Assembly: GCA_016714605.1 (NCBI GenBank)
Contig: JADKDL010000023.1
Span: forward strand, 1 to 36,537
Reading direction: 5' to 3'
Origin: Bacteroidales bacterium
GTDB taxonomy: Bacteria > Bacteroidota > Bacteroidia > Bacteroidales > UBA1715
Length of the DNA: 36,537 nt
The number at the start of each line of letters is the position of its first letter. Positions within the stretch are counted from its first letter, which is position 1. Position numbers and translations under genes: made by a program. This document shows, in pieces, positions 1 through 9,106 of the stretch. The notes under the pieces were generated by a model, which was not told the origin of the DNA, ran no database searches, and saw only the letters and a program-made list of their open reading frames with translations.

Positions 1-283
1 TATTCTTCATATAAACTTCCAAATCTTTGAATTCAGAATATGTATTAGCATTTCTTCTTTCTCCCCATTCACAAGATATAATAGGAAAATCTGAATTTAA
101 GAGTTTATTAAATTTCTCTTCTGTATTAATATCTTTAAAATGTTTAATCTTAAATATAGTAGAACCATTTCTATCAAAAACAAACCTATTTATACATTGG
201 TGAAAGACTCCTTTATATTTAACATACTCTTCTTTCAAAGGTAAAATATTATATTTGTTTAGTCTACAGTTTTCCATTTCCAT
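1..283 (-). CDS. Candidate immunity protein downstream of the toxin tip (3' end outside the window)
   Basis: An open frame starts at ATG 283 (alternative ATG at 277) and runs without a stop to the window edge, giving 94 codons of an incomplete protein. It overlaps the last 25 nt of the preceding gene in a different frame, which suggests translational coupling. The product begins MEMENCRLNKYN, has no signal peptide or membrane segment, and is rich in Lys, Phe and Asn, so it should be cytoplasmic. I do not recognise the family. The function is inferred only from position: a small soluble protein encoded directly after a C-terminally variable toxin-like polyprotein is the classic place for a cognate immunity gene. 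It could instead be an unrelated hypothetical protein. Confidence 0.6.
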   Translation of the reverse strand, partial: MEMENCRLNKYNILPLKEEYVKYKGVFHQCINRFVFDRNGSTIFKIKHFKDINTEEKFNKLLNSDFPIISCEWGERRNANTYSEFKDLEVYMKN

Positions 284-1293
284 AGATTATTATTAATATC
301 AAAATCTAATTCATATATTCCATCAACTAGTTTTGAAGGATTATTTGTACTTGGCACCTTACTGATTGTTCCATCGTAATTATATCGTGTAGCAATAGAT
401 CCTTTCTCTATTTGTTGGAATCCTGTTAAATATAACTCAGGCACCAAATGTTCAGAATTTGCACTTCCTGCAAGACCTGTAAATGTTTGAGGGGGGCCTA
501 AACCAGCTTTCTGGGCACTAGTTAAATCAAATGGTGTAAAACTGTTAGTCTGCATTGGCATTGTTGCATTGGCTTCTATTCTAACAAACCCATCAGAAAA
601 ATCTTTTGCACCTAATTTGTAGGGAGAATCTACATAATCCAAACCAAGAATATCAACAATATCAGCTTGTCCGGTTTCACTATACTTACCAACTAACGTT
701 ATACTACCTCCAACACTTTTAGGATTAGTTCCTTTTAAATGATATTCACCAAGAAAATCAGCAATCTTAATAACTTTCCATATTTTATCACCTTGTTTAA
801 GACTCTGTTCAAAACATTTTTTATGAAGTGACCTAACTATATTACGTAATGCTTCGAGTTCTACAGAGGTTAATTGTCCAGCATATTTACCACTATTAGT
901 AGCAACCCTATTAAGTTCAACCAATAGTTTAAAGTCACCTTCTTTTAAACCTGCATTTAACAGTATTGATTTAACAGATGCGCTAGCATTAACAATCTCA
1001 ACAGGATCAATATTTAATTTTCTAACTTTTATCCAGACTTCTTCTAATAATTCAAGTTCCTTGCTAGTTTTACCAATAGCTTTTGCAATATTTTGAATTC
1101 TATTCTGATTTAAAATCCAATCATCAATTCTATTAATGTTGTCATTAAATATTTCTAATAGTTGATTTCCATGCTTCGCAATATCTTTTTCTAATAACAT
1201 CAAATCTGCAACATCTAATTGCTTTAATTTTTTTATTAAATCGGCATTGTTACTAATAGTAGAAACCCATTGTTTTATGGATAAATAATTATC
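259..1293 (-). CDS. C-terminal toxin-like fragment of the polyprotein
   Basis: This frame is open from the T5 run at 1294-1298 to its TAA at 259-261. An automatic start would be TTG at 1203, but the codons before it (DNYLSIKQWVSTIS) continue the upstream protein, so no independent start is needed. The first half is helical and charged. The last 130 or so residues are mixed, with a beta-like region around GGSITLVGKY, then SANSEHLVPELY and a C-terminal DFDINNNLWKWK. I cannot assign a known nuclease, deaminase, ADP-ribosyltransferase or peptidase fold. Its place at the end of a protease-bearing secreted protein, and the overlap with a small soluble ORF, suggest an effector domain. Function remains unknown. 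Confidence 0.65.
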   Translation of the reverse strand, partial: DNYLSIKQWVSTISNNADLIKKLKQLDVADLMLLEKDIAKHGNQLLEIFNDNINRIDDWILNQNRIQNIAKAIGKTSKELELLEEVWIKVRKLNIDPVEIVNASASVKSILLNAGLKEGDFKLLVELNRVATNSGKYAGQLTSVELEALRNIVRSLHKKCFEQSLKQGDKIWKVIKIADFLGEYHLKGTNPKSVGGSITLVGKYSETGQADIVDILGLDYVDSPYKLGAKDFSDGFVRIEANATMPMQTNSFTPFDLTSAQKAGLGPPQTFTGLAGSANSEHLVPELYLTGFQQIEKGSIATRYNYDGTISKVPSTNNPSKLVDGIYELDFDINNNLWKWKTVD

Positions 1294-4200
1294 AAAAAGG
1301 ATAATGAATTAGTTAGTTTGGACATTACATCTTCAAGACTTTCCTTTGTAACTCCGTCGAGCTGTTCAGGGGTTAGAACTTTGTCAACAACTTTACCATC
1401 TTCTACTTGTTTAACGACAAAATTACCATCAACTTCTTTTATTAAATTTGTTCCGTCAACATCAAAAGCTGCTTTTAATGCTCCTGTTTTGTTTCTTATT
1501 AATCGTAAGGATGTTTTTCCATACTTCCCTAAAAACCCAACAATATCAGTCGCTTTATCACACCATTTCAAGAAGGTAACTGCTCCTCCGGTTATTTTTC
1601 CTAATACTCCGGTAAGTGCTATTGCATCGCCAAAACAAGCAACAATAACAGGCCCGGCAATGGAGCCGACAAAATGAGAACCTTTGGCAGGTGTTTCAAA
1701 CTGTTTTGCTACTCCATCTTTTACAATTCCCCATGCTTTACAATCATAATTATCTTTCGCACAAACAACCTCTTCTATTCCCTGACTGTTTGTTTCCTTA
1801 ATTTCCATTTCTGCAAAATTTGTTGCAGCTTTTACAATTCCTTCTCGTCCTTTTTCAGAAAGAGGCGAAACTACGAGTTTTAAAATATCAGGAACCGATG
1901 CTACAACCTCTAATAATCCATCATACATACCACAGAATGTAGCCCAAGTTGTTACAATTAGATTATACTTTGCATCTGATAATTTATCAGAAGTTATTAT
2001 ATCACCAATATGCTTCTGTAAATCAATAGGGGTGTAAACACATGAAAAAATTATCCCATACCATTTATTATAATTTTCAACATCAGGATCCCATACATGT
2101 ACAGGCATAGTAACTTTTCTAACAGTTTGACTTAAAAAGTCAAACATATCATATAATGCCTGATAATAAGTATCACTTACATCATAGGTAACAGAGCCTA
2201 TTTTTTGGAGAAAACTAGCCTGATTCCATTCTGCATTTTCAGCAATTTGTTTTACATATTGGGTAAGTAATCCAGAAAGTTCATTATTAATAATTGTTCC
2301 ATTTACTGAAATCTTTCCAGTTTCTGTATTATATTTTAAAAGCAGATATACATCATATCCATCTGTGTTAAGAAGCTCTTCTTGTTGCGATTCATTAATC
2401 ATTCTATACAGCTTATTATCTCTTACATAAACTGAATTAATAGAAACATTAGAAGTAATACAAGCTCCAATTTTAATTTTATGAACATCATTAGTTAAAG
2501 AATTCTTAGCACCTCCACCAAATACTTTCTTTAGGAGATTTTCTATTTCAAGTATTTTGCTATTATCTTTAATATCAGTAAGATTCCAAACTTTTATAGC
2601 CGGATCTGCAACACCCTTCCCTGTACTGCTTCCATCACTATTATAAATACAATCGTCTTGCGTTAGAGTTTTACATGTATATGTACCGTTGTTCAATACA
2701 AGAACCTGCTTTCCTGGGGCACATTTTTCTGCTGAAACAAACCGAGCAACAACATACTTTGTACTATTTCTTAAATTTTTAAAAATTGGAACACTATTAC
2801 CGTTTTCATCTACTACATTTCTATCAACAGTAACTCCATCAGCTAATTTTCCGTTTTTCTCATCTTCTAAAATACAACTAAAGCAAACTAAACTACTAGT
2901 GGAGTAATTGGTAACGATTGTCTCAACACCATCAATTTTCTCAATTTTAACTGCATGTGATAATGTATAAATTCTGTCATCAGTTCCAACTACATAACTT
3001 AAATAACCATTTTCATCAATGTAAACATTAGTTATTTCTGCAACTTCATTAGCACCAAACTTACCAAGCCAACCATTATCAATAAAAAATTGTTTGCACT
3101 TACTGGTATTATAATTAAATAATACATCGGTTGAATTTTGATCAATATTTGGATTAACAAAAAATTCACCTCCAGCAAAAGCCTGATCCTCATCGCTCGC
3201 CAAAACGCCCCACACCACTCCTGGGTCGTGAACTATATCCCACTGAACTTTATTGAGTTTCGTAGCATTCTGGGCGGTGCTGTAACTCATTATGTTTTTA
3301 CTGTTAGTGGAGTCGGGTCCCAAATACATATCTAGAAACACATGGAAGAGTTGGAAATTACCGTGTCCTAACTCATGTGCTAATGTTCGTCCTATTTCGG
3401 TAAAATTGCTACTGCCGGTTACGCCGTACAAAAATCCTGCTTGTTTGCCGTAGTTCATTCGCCCTTGCATATTACCTTCGTCTCCGGCATTGGTTGCGGC
3501 GTTTCCGGTTACAAACATATAGGCTGTGTTTAAATCGCTGGCATTAAACCCCGGCTGACTCACATAAAAATCTACCACCTGTTTTTCGGTTCCGGTATAA
3601 TCGTTACTCAATATTCCTGATGATGATGGTATAACGTCGCCACATACCGGATCGCCACACCATTTACCTTTTATGCTTTCATCAAGCTGTAGTGTGTATT
3701 CAATTCCTACTTGCGAGAATACTTCGTTTACTCTCGTCTGCAAGATTGCTAAATTGGCTGTAGATATAGCTACTCGTCCATCGGTTGGAACTATTTTTAC
3801 TGTTTTTTTAAGCTTAGGGTAACTGGCTAAGAGCAACGCTCCTATTACTTTTTTATCGGTTTTGGTTACTGCTAGTATTTCTTGCGCATCTTTTTCCGGA
3901 CCACCTACCAAAGTAAGCGTTGAACCACTTGCATTAAATACAAAGCCTTCTCTGTTTACAAAAACAATATCGTTTAGGCTTACCCCTTGCATTTTGAAAC
4001 TTACCACATCGGTAGCCGACTGAGTAATGGCTTTTGCTGAAAAATATGTATCGCCAAGCTTCATGTATTTTGGCTCCATTGCAGGCCTAGTTGCATATAC
4101 TGGTGCAAAAGCATCGAAACCATAAACTGCCGATGATGAGGCAGAAAAAGTCACGCTTTTCGCACTCATATCAGGGGTTTGGGTCTGTAAATCTTTGTAA

Positions 4201-4391
4201 GTATCGTCATATTTACCCACCAACGCAACGGTACCGTTAGCATTAACCTGATACACCTCTCCTTCACTGTCTTTTATAAGGGTTGGATAAGATGCAACGG
4301 TTATTTTATCACCTCCGGCGGTAACAGTATTATCACTTACCGAAATTGAACTCTTAGAAACATTGCCCGAAACAGTAGTTTGCGGCGATAG
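1275..4391 (-). CDS. Central metallopeptidase fragment of the polyprotein
   Basis: The frame is open from the AAA run at 4392-4394 to a TAA at 1275. The nominal GTG start at 4256 is internal: upstream codons encode sensible protein (KLSPQTTVSGNVSKSSISV). The recognisable core is AHELGHGNFQLFH (H of HELGH at 3377), a zinc-binding HExxH with further His, followed about 25 residues later by NIMSYS, which looks like a metzincin Met-turn. The third His is at position 12 of the motif rather than the usual 11 of HExxHxxGxxH. After the protease come about 500 residues with several Cys and no domain I can name. A hydrophobic Gly/Ala-rich stretch around 1570-1690 (SIAGPVIVACFGDAIAL) precedes the C-terminal tip. 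The likely role is a secreted protease that processes the polyprotein; autocleavage is inferred, not shown. Confidence 0.75.
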   Translation of the reverse strand, partial: LSPQTTVSGNVSKSSISVSDNTVTAGGDKITVASYPTLIKDSEGEVYQVNANGTVALVGKYDDTYKDLQTQTPDMSAKSVTFSASSSAVYGFDAFAPVYATRPAMEPKYMKLGDTYFSAKAITQSATDVVSFKMQGVSLNDIVFVNREGFVFNASGSTLTLVGGPEKDAQEILAVTKTDKKVIGALLLASYPKLKKTVKIVPTDGRVAISTANLAILQTRVNEVFSQVGIEYTLQLDESIKGKWCGDPVCGDVIPSSSGILSNDYTGTEKQVVDFYVSQPGFNASDLNTAYMFVTGNAATNAGDEGNMQGRMNYGKQAGFLYGVTGSSNFTEIGRTLAHELGHGNFQLFHVFLDMYLGPDSTNSKNIMSYSTAQNATKLNKVQWDIVHDPGVVWGVLASDEDQAFAGGEFFVNPNIDQNSTDVLFNYNTSKCKQFFIDNGWLGKFGANEVAEITNVYIDENGYLSYVVGTDDRIYTLSHAVKIEKIDGVETIVTNYSTSSLVCFSCILEDEKNGKLADGVTVDRNVVDENGNSVPIFKNLRNSTKYVVARFVSAEKCAPGKQVLVLNNGTYTCKTLTQDDCIYNSDGSSTGKGVADPAIKVWNLTDIKDNSKILEIENLLKKVFGGGAKNSLTNDVHKIKIGACITSNVSINSVYVRDNKLYRMINESQQEELLNTDGYDVYLLLKYNTETGKISVNGTIINNELSGLLTQYVKQIAENAEWNQASFLQKIGSVTYDVSDTYYQALYDMFDFLSQTVRKVTMPVHVWDPDVENYNKWYGIIFSCVYTPIDLQKHIGDIITSDKLSDAKYNLIVTTWATFCGMYDGLLEVVASVPDILKLVVSPLSEKGREGIVKAATNFAEMEIKETNSQGIEEVVCAKDNYDCKAWGIVKDGVAKQFETPAKGSHFVGSIAGPVIVACFGDAIALTGVLGKITGGAVTFLKWCDKATDIVGFLGKYGKTSLRLIRNKTGALKAAFDVDGTNLIKEVDGNFVVKQVEDGKVVDKVLTPEQLDGVTKESLEDVMSKLTNSLSFLIIIYP

Positions 4392-7255
4392 TTTCCGGTC
4401 TTAACTTTACCTACATCATTACCACCTTGAAAGTAATCAAGCGCTTTTCCGGTGGCATCTTGGGCTTGGTCTATGCCGTCTTGTATTTGTTTATTTATAT
4501 CAGAAGCAACTGCAATTACATCTTGTACATCAGTAACAAAATCTTTAATTTTATTTCTCAGGTCTTCATTTACAATATTTGTTCTTATTTCACCTAATAC
4601 TATATCACCGGATAGAACACATAATGAATCATTTACAAACATATTTTTAAAATCGGTATTCATCACAATATGCTCTGAATAACCAATAAAAGGGGCTTTA
4701 GCGGCAGCTGTTCCGGAATACACTTTTTTACCTTCGGCATTAATCGATGAAGTAACCGTCTCAAGCTTCATTGAATAGTCTGCAATATAAATTTCGGTTC
4801 CTTCTACCATAAGAGATTCATCAACAGGAACGGTAGAAGAACGATCGCATGACTTACCGCTTTCACAATTTCCCCTATTAGGATTTGCAACAGTGGTTGC
4901 TGAAACGGTTGTATTCGCTTGTGCTTTTTCTGTTCCACACCATGCCACTACTTTAAACTGGTATAATACTCCAGAATTTAGCTGATCTATGGTGTATTCA
5001 AACATGGTATTATCTTCAGAAAGATGATTTTGGGTTAAATCCTTCATATTTTTCAGGTCTAAAGTGTACATTTTAGACCAATCTTGCGAATCTTCTTTGT
5101 AGTAAATAGTATATCCGGTACGATCTGCTTCATAAGTCCATTCCAACTGTATTTCAGAACCGGTAACCGCTTTTATCTTAACTGTGTTGATTGAATCGCA
5201 GGCTTCATTAGTTGTTAGATTATTTAAATCAAGCGACCCTATTTCTGAAAACACACTATACTCAGAACCACATCGGCAACGGATGTAGTACTCATACTTT
5301 TTAGAAGGATCAAGCAAATCTTTAATTTTCGCATTATCTGATGTTGTTGTAAATGTCTTAAATTCTTGCTTGTCTAATGGCCAATAAAATAATTGATATT
5401 CATTAGCTTGGCTTACTTTTTTCCACTCAAAATTTGCAGAAGTTGCATCGCGAACTTCGGTACTAATTTCGGCAGGTGGAAAGCAATTTGCTGTACCGGG
5501 AATAATGCCCGGATCTAACTCACTACTCGGTTCATAACGAAACATTGAAACTTTTGAAGTTACGTACGTTTTAGCATCGCAATAGTAAGAAATTTCATAG
5601 GCATACAACTCATTATCTTTTATATAAGAAAGAATTGCAGTTGGCTGGGTAACAGTTACGGTGCGTGCTGAAGTGATGGAGTCTTTATGCCAATATTTTA
5701 TAACATATTTTTCATATATAGTATTCGTTTCAAGCCAAACAGCGCTGATATCAAGAGCATGAACAGGACTTACCGGTCTAGACACACTAAGTGGTCTATA
5801 TTTAGGCAAAACACAACTACCGGCTGTTCCAGTTTGACCAACATTTACAGTAATAGGTACACCTTTTCCAGTCTCCGAACCACACTGAGCATCTATACGA
5901 ACGGTATAACTTTCATCTTGAAGCAATGGTGCTAATACAGTAGAATTACCAGTAACTACCGTAGGCGTAACAGATTCAAGATTACCAGTTTTTGACGCAT
6001 AAACTGAATACGTTTGAGCTAGAGAATTTTGACTCCAAGTAAGTTCAACCTTTTCTGAATTATTTACAGCTATTCGTATTGGCAATGGCGCTGAGCAACC
6101 TTGTGTTCCGGTTTTGAATGTTTCTCCATAAACCTCATCTTGCCAATTTGAACATTTAACCGAAATAGTATATTCATAAGTAACATTCTCACTGAGTTGA
6201 GTAATATCAAAGGTATAATCATCTTTTGGAGCATTCAATCTTATTACCGCCCACTGATCGAAAGTACCGTAAGGTCTGTACTTAATTTCATATTCGGTGT
6301 GAGTGAAGCTAATATCATCATTCCAATCAATTGTTACTAGTGGTTTATTATTTGCATCATATTCAATTTTGGGTACAGCAAGTGGAATTATTGGATCGCA
6401 CTTTTCTTTTACTTTAAAAGTGAAAACCTCCGACTTACCATCGTTTTTAAATCTTGCAGATGTTTCTGTTCCATTAATAATTTCATAAGCCTGCACCTGC
6501 CAAGCATAGACGCCTCCTACCTCGAAAGCACTAAAAGTATTGTCGTAATTAAAAGTTGTAAATGCTAAATCTTTAAAAGCATCACTATTTGAATAGGTAA
6601 CATTCGATAATATTGCTTCATCGGGATTTCTCTCAACGGGAACAACTTCTACAATTTTTAATTTATATTTAATTTCCTGTCCCGGAACTGAAATAACCAA
6701 AACCGGACTCCAAGAAAACATAGTAGATACAATTCCCTCATTTAGAATAGTGCCATTTGTAGGCAACGAGAGCATAGGCGGTTGCAATTGCATAACGACG
6801 CATTGCACAAAATCTGTTTTGTAATTTGAAACTACTACCGTTGTGTTTATAGCATCAACCGCCTCGAAAGAAATAACATAAGGACCCTCTTCTAGAGCAG
6901 AGACATAACTACCTGTGGAAAAGATAAGATTTGTAGGCGCAAAAAGTATCTCTAAATCAGTCTCATCGAGAAAATACACTTCGCCGGAACGAACGGTAAG
7001 TTCCAAAGCTGTACCAGAAGTAATATTTAAATTCTTTCCGGTAATAATTACTTTTAGTTTGAGTTTATATTCTCTATGTTGCAAATCACGCAATGTAATT
7101 TTTACACGCAAATTATATGGATTGATATAATCGCTAAGAAAAACACTGGGCATTGAAACAGAGGCTTCTACTTTTACAGGATACTGCTGTTGTGCAAAGC
7201 TATTGATGTTACAAAACAATAGGATGACAAGTAGAATATTTAAAAATCTCTTCAT
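4337..7255 (-). CDS. TANFOR-like and FN3 N-terminal fragment of the polyprotein
   Basis: It begins at ATG 7255 with a clear signal peptide (MKRFLNILLVILLF, cleavage probably near NSFAQ/QQ), so export across the inner membrane is expected. The start lies 20 nt after the beta-barrel gene stop. Residues about 22-200 match my recollection of TANFOR-type domains in Bacteroidota (LSDYINPYNLRVKITLRDL, later PPMLSLPTNG and FSWSP). About five FN3-like repeats follow, most joined at a conserved Cys and carrying YEYTISVKC-like or YQFKVVAWC-like strands. Then comes an Ig-like unit (GTEIYIADYSMKLETV) and a helical stretch with Asp/Gln heptad character (DINKQIQDGIDQAQ). The last 20 or so residues before the stop at 4337 are out of frame; the protein continues after the AAA run at 4392-4394. 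Confidence 0.85.
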   Translation of the reverse strand: MKRFLNILLVILLFCNINSFAQQQYPVKVEASVSMPSVFLSDYINPYNLRVKITLRDLQHREYKLKLKVIITGKNLNITSGTALELTVRSGEVYFLDETDLEILFAPTNLIFSTGSYVSALEEGPYVISFEAVDAINTTVVVSNYKTDFVQCVVMQLQPPMLSLPTNGTILNEGIVSTMFSWSPVLVISVPGQEIKYKLKIVEVVPVERNPDEAILSNVTYSNSDAFKDLAFTTFNYDNTFSAFEVGGVYAWQVQAYEIINGTETSARFKNDGKSEVFTFKVKEKCDPIIPLAVPKIEYDANNKPLVTIDWNDDISFTHTEYEIKYRPYGTFDQWAVIRLNAPKDDYTFDITQLSENVTYEYTISVKCSNWQDEVYGETFKTGTQGCSAPLPIRIAVNNSEKVELTWSQNSLAQTYSVYASKTGNLESVTPTVVTGNSTVLAPLLQDESYTVRIDAQCGSETGKGVPITVNVGQTGTAGSCVLPKYRPLSVSRPVSPVHALDISAVWLETNTIYEKYVIKYWHKDSITSARTVTVTQPTAILSYIKDNELYAYEISYYCDAKTYVTSKVSMFRYEPSSELDPGIIPGTANCFPPAEISTEVRDATSANFEWKKVSQANEYQLFYWPLDKQEFKTFTTTSDNAKIKDLLDPSKKYEYYIRCRCGSEYSVFSEIGSLDLNNLTTNEACDSINTVKIKAVTGSEIQLEWTYEADRTGYTIYYKEDSQDWSKMYTLDLKNMKDLTQNHLSEDNTMFEYTIDQLNSGVLYQFKVVAWCGTEKAQANTTVSATTVANPNRGNCESGKSCDRSSTVPVDESLMVEGTEIYIADYSMKLETVTSSINAEGKKVYSGTAAAKAPFIGYSEHIVMNTDFKNMFVNDSLCVLSGDIVLGEIRTNIVNEDLRNKIKDFVTDVQDVIAVASDINKQIQDGIDQAQDATGKALDYFQGGNDVGKVKTGNYRRKLLFRAMFLRVQFR

Positions 7256-7275
7256 GAGTATATTAAAAAATAAAT

Positions 7276-9033
7276 TTATTGTACTTTTTCTTTTCTTTTT
7301 AAGGCAAAATTATATTTGTATCCCAATGCGAATGTAAATTCATTAAGATTAGTATTATAATTACTATGCTCGGCATCGGCAAATTTCTGACGACCCGAAT
7401 AACGCACCGAAGCACTAAATGAGTGACTTTTACCTAAACGTAGTGAATAACTATTATTCACCGAATACAGCATTGCAGTTTTTGAACCATTTTCGTAATT
7501 ATTCGATCCATTAACACCCAACGAAATACGGAGTTTTTTCTTTACCGCAGGCACACTTGTAGTAATTCCTACGCCAAGGTATGAAGCATCGGTTGCCTCG
7601 TAGAAACTTCTATTTACATTCATAGACAAACCCAAATTCACACCAGTTTCTTTTAAGCTAAGCATGTATTGAATTGTATTATTTATTAACGAATTACCAA
7701 ATCGCATATCACCTTGCTCACTGTCAGCTTTTTGATAACTGGCATTATCGCTTACCGAATGTACAACTTTATCATTTTCAAGAATCTTGTAACTAACCGA
7801 ACCATTTACCGATGATGTTACCTGAATATAATTCATTGTATCAAGCTGATCATAAACAGTATTCTCAATATATTCATCTTCAACAGATTTAACTTTAGTA
7901 ACTGCATTAAACCCGGAATAATTAAAAGTAAGTTGTAATTTCTCATTCGGTTTTATAGCAACATTGGCGCTACCTACAAACCTATTCATTGAAGATGCAT
8001 TTGTTTTATTTAAATCGTCGCGCTGCAAACCAAAGCTACCAGAAAGCGTTAAATTCTTTTTAAATAAAGCTGTTGAGGCATTAAGGGTTACATTTTCAAA
8101 ATCAGAAGCTACATTGTAAACTCCAAGAGTATGAAATTCAGGCTCAACTCGCTGATAGGAAGTTCCAATAGAAAACACTTTGAAATTAAGATCTAACCCG
8201 GCTTTGTATGCATTATAAAAAAATGTACTGGTAGTAATAGGAATAAAAAATATTGATTTTGTGAATGTTTGCTCATCAGAAATTACAGAATCGCCCGTAT
8301 TTTTGGTCCAACCCGAAAAAGCAGCTTCACCATAAACCGTAAGCAAAGAATTGATGCTCTTTTTTAAGCTCAAACTATATACGGTATTAGACTGTGGCAC
8401 AATACCTAAACTATCTACATCTATAGCAAGCGATTGCTTAATATCTTGTGCATGAAAACAGATAATTGCTACCTGACTACTATTTTTGGTGTAACTCAAC
8501 ATCAATCCGCCACCAACACGTGCAAAAGAAGGCAATTGTACTCCATAAATAGAATCGTAACCCGGTTCTATGGCTTTCATAAACCGTCCACCCATAGCTT
8601 TCACCGCAATTCCGACTTTAGAAAAAGAATATTCCAAACCTCCACCAAGAAAAGAATGTCCTGCCAATGTATAAGGCGAAAAGGTCATATTCCTTACCCC
8701 TATGTGCATAGTAAGAGATTTGTATGTAGGACTCACTCCCACTATATTAAAAGGCTGTCCGGTAGAAAATTTTCTATTAGAATATGATACGGTAAAAGGT
8801 AAACTCCAACCATATAGATTTAAATCTAAATTACCTGAAATAGAATATAAAAACGGACTCTGGCGATTGGTCTCAGCATCGGCCAAGTAATAGCTTGACG
8901 AAAGCCCAAGACCACCGGAAAGTCTAACTCCCCCTTTTTTTCCAATTTGGTCTAATTGCTGACCATGCAAATTAAAAACTATGCTTGAAACAATAACACC
9001 CCAAACAATTTTCTTTTTAAGTATTCGGTACAT
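7276..9033 (-). CDS. Outer-membrane beta-barrel protein
   Basis: This 585-residue protein has a basic N-terminus plus hydrophobic signal segment (MYRILKKKIVWGVIVSSIVF, cleavage probably near LHGQQ). The rest is dominated by alternating polar/hydrophobic strands with aromatic residues at the ends, for example SLRLGKSHSFSASVRYSG and a final FTFALGYKYNFALKRK, as expected for an integral outer-membrane barrel. The stretch FSPYTLAGHSFLGGGLEYSF near residues 115-135 resembles one I associate with a conserved Bacteroidota barrel family found near TANFOR/FN3 proteins; that is from memory and unchecked. It is not a TonB-dependent receptor (too short, no plug) and shows no PorP/SprF features that I can name. 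The gene sits 73 nt after the giant surface protein gene and 20 nt before the polyprotein gene, so it may anchor or export one of them. That role is inferred. Confidence 0.75.
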   Translation of the reverse strand: MYRILKKKIVWGVIVSSIVFNLHGQQLDQIGKKGGVRLSGGLGLSSSYYLADAETNRQSPFLYSISGNLDLNLYGWSLPFTVSYSNRKFSTGQPFNIVGVSPTYKSLTMHIGVRNMTFSPYTLAGHSFLGGGLEYSFSKVGIAVKAMGGRFMKAIEPGYDSIYGVQLPSFARVGGGLMLSYTKNSSQVAIICFHAQDIKQSLAIDVDSLGIVPQSNTVYSLSLKKSINSLLTVYGEAAFSGWTKNTGDSVISDEQTFTKSIFFIPITTSTFFYNAYKAGLDLNFKVFSIGTSYQRVEPEFHTLGVYNVASDFENVTLNASTALFKKNLTLSGSFGLQRDDLNKTNASSMNRFVGSANVAIKPNEKLQLTFNYSGFNAVTKVKSVEDEYIENTVYDQLDTMNYIQVTSSVNGSVSYKILENDKVVHSVSDNASYQKADSEQGDMRFGNSLINNTIQYMLSLKETGVNLGLSMNVNRSFYEATDASYLGVGITTSVPAVKKKLRISLGVNGSNNYENGSKTAMLYSVNNSYSLRLGKSHSFSASVRYSGRQKFADAEHSNYNTNLNEFTFALGYKYNFALKRKEKVQ

Positions 9034-9106
9034 TCTTTAATTTATTTATAAACTTATTACAGCATAGTATTTATTAATTCAAACAAAATCATTTCAGATA
9101 CACTTC

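Larger units (their letters stand above)
259..7255 (-). pseudogene. Composite gene: TANFOR/FN3/metallopeptidase polyprotein with toxin-like C-terminus, two frame breaks
   Basis: Three adjacent frames read as one protein of about 2,332 residues if one base is restored at each of two short runs (AAA at 4392-4394, minus strand; TTTTT at 1294-1298, minus strand). Each downstream frame is open right up to its run and continues the protein sense. Domain order: signal peptide (1 to about 21), TANFOR-like domain (about 22-200), about five Cys-containing FN3-like repeats (about 280-790), an Ig-like domain and helical linker (to about 950), metzincin-like protease (HELGH near residue 1294), a long low-similarity region, a hydrophobic segment, and an unrecognised C-terminal tip. 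No T9SS sorting domain is visible at the end. The layout resembles polymorphic toxins: constant export and display part, releasing protease, variable tip, overlapping candidate immunity gene. It is labelled as disrupted because the sequence as given is frameshifted; sequencing error is the likelier cause. Confidence 0.7.

Noticed and set aside
1318..1677. Plus-strand frame of 119 codons
   Set aside because: It lies wholly inside the polyprotein gene, lacks domain character, and its residues look like an antisense reading of a Lys/Val-rich region.
8434..8787. Plus-strand frame of 117 codons inside the barrel gene
   Set aside because: Antisense shadow: Cys/His/Arg-rich, no recognisable domain, and the minus-strand frame has signal peptide and barrel strands.
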